Part shown: one piece after another, positions 1-5,383 of the stretch
How positions within the stretch are numbered: the stretch's first letter is position 1
How the letters are laid out: each line of letters begins with the position of its first letter
Source: Methylomarinum sp.
GTDB lineage: Bacteria; Pseudomonadota; Gammaproteobacteria; Methylococcales; Methylomonadaceae
Direction: 5' to 3'
Assembly (NCBI GenBank): GCA_013139755.1
Contig: WTAG01000168.1
Location: 1 to 5,383 of the forward strand
DNA length: 5,383 nt
Program-made: the position numbers and the translations under genes
Notes under the pieces: generated by a model
The model's input: only the letters and a program-made list of their open reading frames with translations
What the model was told of the DNA's origin: nothing
Database searches by the model: none

Positions 1-473
1 ATCCCTACGCAGAGCGAATAATCATTCCCGCTCAATCATCAGAAGAAAGAATTGAGCGTCATACGACCCAATCTCAGGTTAGTCAGCAGGCAATAGATCC
101 CCAAATAGCTGACAGCAGTATTAATCATGATACGCAAGTGGTTAAAAAAACATTATCACCAGCTATCGTGGCATTAATGTCAGAAGCGGATAGGAATAGT
201 AAAGCCGGTCAGCTTGATTCTGCGGTAGCAACTATAGAGCGAGCTTTAAGAATAGATGCTAGAAACCCGATCTTAACGTATAAACTTGCCGTCTTACGTC
301 TTAAACAGTCTAAGCCTCGTCTTGCAGAAGATCTAGCAAAAAAAGCAGCTTTATTAGCAGGGAAAGACAAAAACTTAAAGAAACAAAGTTGGCTTTTAAT
401 TAGTGAAGCAAGACGACAGCAAAATAATTTATATGGTGCAAAAGAAGCTAAATTAAAGGCGAATAGCTTTTAG
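1..473 (+). CDS. TPR-repeat protein, C-terminal part (gene truncated by the window edge)
   Basis: The reading frame is open from base 3 to the TAG at 471-473 and gives 156 residues. The GTG at 138 is in frame, but nothing supports it as the start because the frame stays open upstream; the real start is most likely outside the window. Residues 1-50 are hydrophilic and rich in Gln, Ser and Glu, like a linker. From about residue 53 there are roughly three 34-residue helical repeats (about 53-87, 88-122 and 123-156). The first has the best TPR signature, with AGQLDSAVATIERALRIDARNP matching the usual small/large residue pattern in its second helix. TPRs are protein-protein interaction scaffolds, so the partner and function are unknown. 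Similar small TPR proteins sit near L,D-transpeptidase genes in gammaproteobacteria as far as I recall; this is inference. The missing N-terminus could carry a signal peptide. Confidence 0.8.
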   Translation, partial: PYAERIIIPAQSSEERIERHTTQSQVSQQAIDPQIADSSINHDTQVVKKTLSPAIVALMSEADRNSKAGQLDSAVATIERALRIDARNPILTYKLAVLRLKQSKPRLAEDLAKKAALLAGKDKNLKKQSWLLISEARRQQNNLYGAKEAKLKANSF

Positions 474-505
474 TCTTAGATATTTATGTCTATGCTCTGC
501 AGAAA

Positions 506-531
506 AGAGAGCGGACTTTAGTTCGCTTTCT
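506..531 (+). terminator. Weak hairpin, possible terminator of the TPR gene
   Basis: The arms 506-515 (AGAGAGCGGA) and 522-531 (TTCGCTTTCT) form ten pairs, two of them G-U, around a 6-base loop. The hairpin lies 33 bases after the TPR stop codon. No T-tract follows it on the plus strand, so it is not a textbook intrinsic terminator. Read on the minus strand the two wobble pairs become A-C mismatches, although a short T run follows there. It could serve the convergent pair, but support is weak. Confidence 0.3.
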
Positions 532-611
532 CTAGCTACCAGCAAGAGTTTGAATCAATTTATTCTTTTTCAACATGCTAGCCTGACTGAAGCGGCTATA
601 CCACATAATAA

Positions 612-1805
612 TCAGTCCTCAGAAACCCTTGATGCTATCCATAAACGTATTTTTTTGAATATTTGCTGACGTAATTCTGGCGTTGAAAAAAGCTGTTCAT
701 GGTGGCTTTCCCCTGCCAGCATCATCGTTTCATTAGCTGGATGATTTTGTCGGGTAGCCGCGGCAAAATCAGTATTTCCCCAGGCTGGAGTAATGGGGTC
801 ATGTTCAGAATAGATAAGCAAGTAAGGCGTATTAAATTGTGTCATGTTACTCCTGAACTGAATCACTTCTTTTTCTACTGTCAGCACATAGCGTAGAATG
901 GAGCGGCGAATAATATAAGGGTCATTTTTATGACGTGCTCTCTCTTCATCCCAGTTGCTCAGGTAATTAACCACCCAGTCCGGCGTTGAGGGCGAAAATA
1001 GTTGACGCAACCCCGGCAGAGATAGAAGTTCAATAATACCGTCCTGAATGGGTACGGTAACCAAGGCTAATAATTGATTGAACAGCATTAAAGGTAATGC
1101 TTCATCGTGTGGATTAAGAAAATGTTGATGAGTGTGGTAACTGAAGCGGACAAATGGATTCTGTAACCAGCCCCGCCAGCCGGGGATTTGAGTAACAGAG
1201 AAAGCAGGACCGGCAAAAATAATGCCGCTGATTCTGTCTTTGAACTTGTTGTTTTCTGTTTGTAGCAGATAGGAAGCGGAAACCAGTGATCCGAGGCTAT
1301 GGGACAAGATAAAAACCGGCAAGGTTGTGTTATCTGAATGTTGATCACAGTGATGGATTAAATAATGCAACGCTTGTTCCAGGTCATCACGCATGGGCTG
1401 AAGATCACGTAATTGTGCCTGCTCAAGAAATGCATCACTGATATCTTGTTTTGTTGCTCCTGTTTTTAGGACTTTTTGAGCCGTTGCAAAAACGGGATTA
1501 CTGAGACCGTGAGCAGTCAGGTCTATACCGGCGACGATATAACGATCGCCAAAATAGTGAGCGATTTCTGCGTAACGGCCGATGTATTCATTCATGCCAT
1601 GTACTATTAGAATACAAGCTTCGGCAAAACCACTTTGCTCCGGTTGCTTTATTTGCAAATGCCGGCTACGGTTGTCATCTGAAGTCAGAATAATGTCTTT
1701 GCCCCACAAAGGATAGAGCCTATCCACTGTTTGATGATGGGCACAACCATTAAGAAACATTAGGAAGAGTAAGCATAGTGGTAATCGCCTGATAAATAAT
1801 TTCAT
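612..1805 (-). CDS. Lipoprotein alpha/beta hydrolase (monoacylglycerol lipase/lysophospholipase-like, Hydrolase_4 family)
   Basis: A 397-residue protein. Residues 1-21 form a lipoprotein signal: basic KLFIRR, a hydrophobic stretch, then lipobox L-N-G-C with the lipidated cysteine at 21. Ala at +2 suggests outer membrane sorting under the E. coli rule. The hydrolase core begins near residue 64. The VHGMNEYIGRYAEIAHYFG segment (68-86) and the GIDLTAHGLS segment (93-102) are the hallmark HG oxyanion and D-x-x-x-HG-x-S motifs of monoacylglycerol lipases and bacterial lysophospholipase L2-like proteins. The probable catalytic triad is Ser170 in SHSLG (168-172), Asp336 in SEHDPITP, and His369 in GESHHE. 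The first Gly of the usual G-x-S-x-G is Ser. At 397 residues it is longer than the typical roughly 280-320, the extra length being the lipoprotein N-terminus and a large lid or cap between about 200 and 320. The likely reaction is ester hydrolysis of a lipid or small acyl ester at the envelope; the substrate is unknown. The ATG at 1803-1805 is supported by an AAGAG ribosome site six bases upstream and by the signal peptide. Confidence 0.85.
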   Translation of the reverse strand: MKLFIRRLPLCLLFLMFLNGCAHHQTVDRLYPLWGKDIILTSDDNRSRHLQIKQPEQSGFAEACILIVHGMNEYIGRYAEIAHYFGDRYIVAGIDLTAHGLSNPVFATAQKVLKTGATKQDISDAFLEQAQLRDLQPMRDDLEQALHYLIHHCDQHSDNTTLPVFILSHSLGSLVSASYLLQTENNKFKDRISGIIFAGPAFSVTQIPGWRGWLQNPFVRFSYHTHQHFLNPHDEALPLMLFNQLLALVTVPIQDGIIELLSLPGLRQLFSPSTPDWVVNYLSNWDEERARHKNDPYIIRRSILRYVLTVEKEVIQFRSNMTQFNTPYLLIYSEHDPITPAWGNTDFAAATRQNHPANETMMLAGESHHEQLFSTPELRQQIFKKIRLWIASRVSED

Positions 1806-1811
1806 CTTATA

Positions 1812-1816
1812 CTCTT
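1812..1816 (-). promoter_or_regulatory. Ribosome binding site of the hydrolase gene
   Basis: On the minus strand AAGAG lies six bases before the ATG at 1803-1805. The spacing is good, and together with the complete lipoprotein signal peptide it settles the start. Confidence 0.45.
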
Positions 1817-1863
1817 TTTGGGTCTATTTTTATATGCAGTATTTAAAATGTGTAGGTTACGAC

Positions 1864-1892
1864 TTTACTCAGGATTATATGAGGTTTAACAT
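1864..1892 (+). promoter_or_regulatory. Candidate sigma-70 promoter for the L,D-transpeptidase gene
   Basis: TTTACT (1864-1869, four of six matches to TTGACA) and TAACAT (1887-1892, four of six to TATAAT) are separated by exactly 17 bases. Transcription would begin near 1899 and leave a leader of about 24 bases before the ATG at 1923. The site lies in the 117-base divergent spacer, which must also hold the hydrolase promoter. AT-rich DNA yields such matches by chance, so confidence is modest. Confidence 0.3.
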
Positions 1893-1922
1893 AAGTAAGC
1901 ACGTTGAGCGATAATAAACAAG

Positions 1923-3290
1923 ATGTCATTGAATCAATTGTTGATTTTGATAGCCATAAAACCTTTAGGCAAACGTCTAATGTTGATGCTATCGTTTGTG
2001 CTACTCAATGCTTGTCAGTCTTTACCATTATTGCAATGGGCTGACGATCCGAGAACTGCGGTAAAGCACGAATTTTCTTTAACCGAGAAACAGTCTGTCT
2101 TGGGGCAAGCAGGGATACTAGAAATAGAAGCAGGCGATTCTTTGCCTATTATTGCTCGTTATTTCGGATTGGGTTTTGATGAGATCATTCTTGCCAATCC
2201 TGATGTCGATCCATGGCTACCGGAACAAGGTCATACCGTTAGTTTGCCTTTAAGATTTATTCTACCCAAAGTACCTCGAAAAGGACTTGTTTTGAATTTG
2301 GCTGCAAAACGGCTATTCTATTTTCCGGGAGATAAAAGCGATAAGGTGATTACCTTCCCAATTGGAATTGGTCGTGAAGGCTGGCAGACTCCAACCGGGA
2401 CAACTAGTGTTATTGCAAAAAAGGTGCACCCTCGTTGGGTCGTGCCAAAATCGATTCGCTTAGAGCATGCAAAAAAAGGCGATCCTTTGCCTAAAATTGT
2501 ACCAGCAGGACCGAATAATCCTTTAGGAGATTACGCACTACGATTAGGAATTCCAGGGTATTTAATTCATGGCACAAATAAACCCTATGGAGTAGGGATG
2601 GCGGTGAGTCATGGTTGTGTCCGATTATATCCTGAGGACATCCCTCTATTGTTTAAACAGATAAAGACTGGGACACAGGTTCGTTTGCTTAATCAACCTT
2701 TCTTGATCGGCGAAAATAAAGGCGAACTGTATATACAGATTTATCCGCAGACTCATACTGGTAAAAAACAATCCCGAACACGGCTAGCTGCTTTTAAGAA
2801 GAAACTGAAACGTATTGAACGCAATTCAAAACGGCATATTGATTGGCGTCAGGTTGATGCCGCGATACTACGTAGTGACGGTATTCCGGTAACAGTTTTT
2901 GCCGATAGTGTTGAAAAAGAAACGGTAGCAAGGTTTACTCATCCTCCAGAATTAAACCGCCAAATCAAACCTGCGTCTTTAGCAGATGAATTCTGGCGAA
3001 TCAAAGTGGCTGAATTTGCTGAATCAAACTCTGCTCGACGGTTGGCTGTTATACTCAACCATCAAGGACCGCCAATTCCGGCTCATGTCTTGCCGGTTAG
3101 TACGGGTTTTATTGTTGTTGCCGGTCCTTTTAATTCAGTTAAAGAGGCACAGGCCTCGGTAAACCGGTTACGTATAGATTTCGCACTTCGACCCGAATTG
3201 ATACAGCCGAGCAAGATAATTCCAGAGTTACAAGATACAACTGCCTTTTTTCCCCGGATATTGTCAATTCTGGGTTGGACTTCTAACTAG
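1923..3290 (+). CDS. Lipoprotein L,D-transpeptidase with LysM, YkuD and SPOR-like domains
   Basis: A 455-residue envelope enzyme. A hydrophobic N-terminus ends in lipobox L-N-A-C with Cys31; Gln at +2 suggests outer membrane sorting. A LysM-like peptidoglycan-binding module follows at about 66-113 (EAGDSLPIIARYFGLGFDEI, then an ANPDVDPWLP turn). The YkuD catalytic domain spans about 121-256, with His216 (IHGTNKPYGVG) and the active-site motif S229-H230-G231-C232-V-R234; Cys232 is the nucleophile. In this family (ErfK/YbiS/YcfS/YnhG type) the enzyme cleaves the tetrapeptide stem after meso-diaminopimelate and forms 3-3 cross-links or attaches an outer membrane lipoprotein to peptidoglycan; which of these applies here cannot be told. 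A Lys/Arg-rich stretch (281-305) precedes a C-terminal SPOR-like region (about 355-430: WRIKVAEFAE, then FIVVAGPFNSVKEAQASVNRL). The start is not certain: the ATG at 1923 has no good ribosome site, and the in-frame ATG at 1980 would leave a very short signal peptide, so 1923 is preferred. The catalytic assignment is firm; the SPOR assignment is moderately sure. Confidence 0.92.
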   Translation: MSLNQLLILIAIKPLGKRLMLMLSFVLLNACQSLPLLQWADDPRTAVKHEFSLTEKQSVLGQAGILEIEAGDSLPIIARYFGLGFDEIILANPDVDPWLPEQGHTVSLPLRFILPKVPRKGLVLNLAAKRLFYFPGDKSDKVITFPIGIGREGWQTPTGTTSVIAKKVHPRWVVPKSIRLEHAKKGDPLPKIVPAGPNNPLGDYALRLGIPGYLIHGTNKPYGVGMAVSHGCVRLYPEDIPLLFKQIKTGTQVRLLNQPFLIGENKGELYIQIYPQTHTGKKQSRTRLAAFKKKLKRIERNSKRHIDWRQVDAAILRSDGIPVTVFADSVEKETVARFTHPPELNRQIKPASLADEFWRIKVAEFAESNSARRLAVILNHQGPPIPAHVLPVSTGFIVVAGPFNSVKEAQASVNRLRIDFALRPELIQPSKIIPELQDTTAFFPRILSILGWTSN

Positions 3291-3400
3291 TACTCCATCA
3301 AGACTATATTGAGTAGCGAGTCAGGCCGTTCCACGATCACAAATCATTAAGTAACAAAAATTAGTTGATTATGGTTTTGTAGCTAGTTGATGTTTTATTC

Positions 3401-3467
3401 TCACACAAAGGCACTGAGACACAGAGGAAAGAACCTCTCTTCTTCGTGTCTCAGTGCCTTTGTGTGA
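3401..3467. repeat. Long palindromic element with perfect 22-base arms
   Basis: The left arm 3401-3422 (starting TCACACAAAGGCACTGAGAC) is the exact reverse complement of the right arm 3446-3467. Inside, AGAGG (3423-3427) pairs with CCTCT (3434-3438) around a 6-base AAAGAA loop, and CTTCTTC (3439-3445) is left as a one-sided bulge. The whole folds into one long two-tier hairpin. Text of the CACAAAGGCACTGAGACACAGAGG kind resembles dispersed intergenic palindromes (REP/MITE-like) that I recall from many bacterial genomes, so it is probably a multi-copy element. It lies 110 bases after the transpeptidase stop and 127 before the helicase start, and could also act as a transcription terminator or mRNA-stabilising hairpin. 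No coding capacity and no obvious target duplication flank it. Confidence 0.8.
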
Positions 3468-3505
3468 ATTATTCTTTGTTTGTTATTCAAGAGAATTAAA
3501 CCAGC

Positions 3506-3533
3506 TTGACTTTATTTTCTGATTTTTTATTTT
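3506..3533 (+). promoter_or_regulatory. Candidate sigma-70 promoter for the helicase gene
   Basis: TTGACT (3506-3511, five of six matches to the -35 consensus) and TATTTT (3528-3533, four of six to the -10) are 16 bases apart. Transcription would start near 3540, leaving about 55 bases of leader. The palindrome just upstream would separate this transcript from the transpeptidase gene, which fits an independent promoter. An 8-base inverted repeat (3519-3526 CTGATTTT with 3544-3551 AAAATCAG) overlaps the -10 and start region. Confidence 0.4.
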
Positions 3534-3594
3534 GTCAGGTGATAAAATCAGTGGTTTATTTGTGCCTTTCTATAAACTTAATCCTCATAATTGT

Positions 3595-5383
3595 ATGTCT
3601 GAAATAGAGTCTTTTTTTGGTAGCGACGGTTCGTTATCAAAAATAATTCCAGGTTATTTACCGCGAACGCCACAGCTTGAGATGGCAAACTCTATTGCAG
3701 AGGCTATTGAAACCAATAAAAACCTGATTGCAGAAGCCGGTACAGGCACAGGAAAAACCTTTGCTTATTTGGTGCCCGCCATTTTTTCCCGCAAGAAAGT
3801 TATTATTTCAACAGGGACCAAAAATCTTCAAGACCAGTTATTCAATAAAGATTTACCTATTGTTAGAAAGGTGATTAAAGTGCCTTTTAAATCAGCTTTA
3901 TTAAAAGGCAGAGCAAATTATTTATGTATTTATCGCTTAGAAAATGCGATGAACAGCAGTTTTGGTTTTAGTAAAGATGATGCCGCAGCTTTGGCAAGTA
4001 TTAAAGCATGGTCAAAGAAGACTAAAGTAGGCGATATTTCTGAAGTATCAGATGTAGATGAGTCTGATCCGGTATGGTCACAGGCCACTTCATCTGTTGA
4101 TAATTGTATAGGGCAGGAGTGTCCTGTCTATATGGAGTGTTTTTTAGTTAAAGCGCGTAAAAAAGCACAAGAGTCTGAAATTATTGTTGTTAACCATCAT
4201 TTGTTATGTGCTGATTGGTCTTTGCGAGAAACAGGCTTTGGTGAACTTTTACCTGATGCTGAAGTGGTTATTATTGATGAAGCACATCAGTTATCAGGCA
4301 TAGCGTCTAATTTTTTAGGTGTTTCAGTCACTGCTAAACAGCTTAATGAATTGGCGACCGATACCTTGGCTGAATATTTTAAAGATGCCAAAGATATGCC
4401 TAACTTGCGTACAGCTTGCGAAGATTTACAGTTTGAAGTTAAAGATTTACGCTTGGCTTTTGGGATGGAAATTAGGCGAGGAGAATGGAAGGATATTGAA
4501 GATAACCCCAAGATTGCCAATGCGATAAAGTCAGTCTATGAACAGTTAGAAAGACTTAGCGAGCAACTATTATTAGCTTCAGTCAGAACAAAAGGTCTGG
4601 AATCATGTTTTGATCGGGTGGAGGAATTAGAATCTCAATTAGATAGCTTGATTAATGATGATAGTGGTAAATGGATACGCTGGTATGAAACGCACAGTAA
4701 GTCATTAACTTTAAGTAAGACACCTCTTGATATAGCCGCAGAGTTCAAGTCTTTTATGCGGCAGCATAAAGCAAGCTGGATTTTTACTTCGGCAACCTTA
4801 AGTGTTGCTAATAACTTTACCCATTTTTCAAAAGGGCTGGGTTTATATGATACCGAAAGCAAAAGCTGGGAAAGTCCTTTTGATTTTGAGTCACAATCTT
4901 TGTTTTATCATCCTAAAGGCCTGCCCAAACCCACAGAACCCGATTTTACAGAGAAAGTCGTCGAATTTGCCATTCCTGTTTTAGAAGCCAGTAAAGGACG
5001 GGCCTTTTTTCTATTTACTAGTCATAGAGCATTAAGAATAGCGGCTGAAATATTAGAGGACAGAATTGATTACCCCTTACTAGTACAAGGAACCCGTGCA
5101 AAAGCTGTTTTATTGGAACAATTTAAAGAAAAAGGCAATGCGATTTTGTTAGCAACATCCAGTTTCTGGGAGGGTGTTGATGTCAGGGGCGATGCACTAT
5201 CATGCGTTATTATTGATAAGTTACCATTTGCCTCTCCGGGTGATCCTGTTTTAAAAGCGCGTTTAAATGCGATGGAAAAACAGGGTCAAAATCCATTTTT
5301 TGAGCACCAACTGCCCACTGCGGTGATTGCCTTGCGTCAAGGGGTAGGACGATTGATTCGTGATGTCAATGACAGCGGTGTTT
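3595..5383 (+). CDS. yoaA: ATP-dependent DNA helicase YoaA (DinG/XPD-like, iron-sulfur), 3' end cut by the window
   Basis: An open frame of 596 codons reaches the window edge. It is a superfamily 2, XPD/DinG-type 5'-3' DNA helicase. Visible motifs: a Q-motif-like PRTPQ (23-27); Walker A AGTGTGKT (48-55, Lys54); motif Ia STGTKNLQDQL (72-82); DEAH (228-231); SAT (399-401); motif V ATSSFWEGVDVRG (520-532); and motif VI RQGVGRLIR (581-589). Four cysteines, C111, C171, C176 and C182, lie between Walker A and DEAH in the pattern of the 4Fe-4S domain. The N-terminus (FFGSDGSLSKIIPGYLPRTPQ) resembles E. coli YoaA rather than DinG; YoaA is about 636 residues, so roughly 40-50 are missing. In E. coli YoaA binds the HolC (chi) subunit of DNA polymerase III and helps at stalled forks. 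The ATG at 3595 aligns with the family start but has no clear ribosome site; GTG at 3562 is an in-frame alternative. Yeast-like XPD repair roles do not apply to this bacterial branch. Confidence 0.93.
   Translation, partial: MSEIESFFGSDGSLSKIIPGYLPRTPQLEMANSIAEAIETNKNLIAEAGTGTGKTFAYLVPAIFSRKKVIISTGTKNLQDQLFNKDLPIVRKVIKVPFKSALLKGRANYLCIYRLENAMNSSFGFSKDDAAALASIKAWSKKTKVGDISEVSDVDESDPVWSQATSSVDNCIGQECPVYMECFLVKARKKAQESEIIVVNHHLLCADWSLRETGFGELLPDAEVVIIDEAHQLSGIASNFLGVSVTAKQLNELATDTLAEYFKDAKDMPNLRTACEDLQFEVKDLRLAFGMEIRRGEWKDIEDNPKIANAIKSVYEQLERLSEQLLLASVRTKGLESCFDRVEELESQLDSLINDDSGKWIRWYETHSKSLTLSKTPLDIAAEFKSFMRQHKASWIFTSATLSVANNFTHFSKGLGLYDTESKSWESPFDFESQSLFYHPKGLPKPTEPDFTEKVVEFAIPVLEASKGRAFFLFTSHRALRIAAEILEDRIDYPLLVQGTRAKAVLLEQFKEKGNAILLATSSFWEGVDVRGDALSCVIIDKLPFASPGDPVLKARLNAMEKQGQNPFFEHQLPTAVIALRQGVGRLIRDVNDSGV

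Noticed and set aside
579..598. Small hairpin TAGCC/GGCTA as terminator of the hydrolase gene
   Set aside because: Only five pairs with a 10-base loop and no T-tract on the minus strand; too weak to call.
612..1805. Hydrolase gene as a foreign insertion with different base composition
   Set aside because: Hand counts of single 60-base lines gave 37-55% GC in this gene, about 47% in a transpeptidase line and 38-42% in helicase lines. The spread within the gene is as large as the difference between genes.
1829..1834. Minus-strand TATAAA as -10 of the hydrolase promoter
   Set aside because: No acceptable -35 hexamer is found 16-18 bases upstream, so it is unsupported in this AT-rich spacer.
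3291..3315. TACTC/GAGTA inverted repeat just after the transpeptidase stop as a terminator
   Set aside because: A five-pair stem with a 15-base loop and no following T-tract would not be a functional intrinsic terminator.
3401..3467. CRISPR repeat or phage attachment site
   Set aside because: There is a single inverted pair, with no direct repeats, spacers, integrase gene or tRNA nearby.
3519..3538. LexA-like SOS box before the helicase gene (CTG at 3519, CAG at 3536)
   Set aside because: The gap between CTG and CAG is 14 bases, whereas the gammaproteobacterial LexA site has CTGT-N8-ACAG (10 between CTG and CAG). AT-rich chance match.
4287..4862. Short open frames on both strands inside the helicase gene
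   Set aside because: They overlap the long helicase frame with its intact motifs, lack family features and have no ribosome sites; they are shadows of the real gene.

Overview
The window looks like ordinary chromosomal DNA from a moderately AT-rich gammaproteobacterium. Three things point there: a YoaA-type iron-sulfur helicase, an LdtA/ErfK-like L,D-transpeptidase carrying LysM and SPOR-like modules, and a short TPR protein of a kind I associate with such loci. Genus cannot be fixed from the sequence; an aquatic or methanotroph-like gammaproteobacterium is a guess only.

Layout from left to right. Positions 1-473 hold the 3' part of a plus-strand gene for a protein ending in TPR-like helical repeats. 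A 138-base spacer with a weak hairpin follows. A minus-strand gene (612-1805) encodes a lipoprotein alpha/beta hydrolase of the monoacylglycerol lipase/lysophospholipase-like family. It converges on the TPR gene and is divergent from the next gene across a 117-base control region (1806-1922). Next, 1923-3290 encodes a lipoprotein L,D-transpeptidase with a LysM, YkuD and SPOR-like domain order. A 304-base intergenic region (3291-3594) contains a large palindromic element with perfect 22-base arms and a candidate promoter. From 3595 to the window edge runs the 5' part of a DinG/YoaA family XPD-like DNA helicase gene; about 596 codons are present and the C-terminal end is cut off.

The transpeptidase and the hydrolase are both predicted lipoproteins acting in the cell envelope, one on peptidoglycan and one on an ester substrate (probably lipid). 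The helicase acts on DNA in the cytoplasm. Nothing ties these products into one pathway; at most, the neighbours form a conserved housekeeping neighbourhood. I found no convincing evidence of a new multi-gene system. The points most worth checking are the long palindrome, the altered nucleophile elbow of the hydrolase (Ser-His-Ser-Leu-Gly) and the SPOR-like tail on the transpeptidase.
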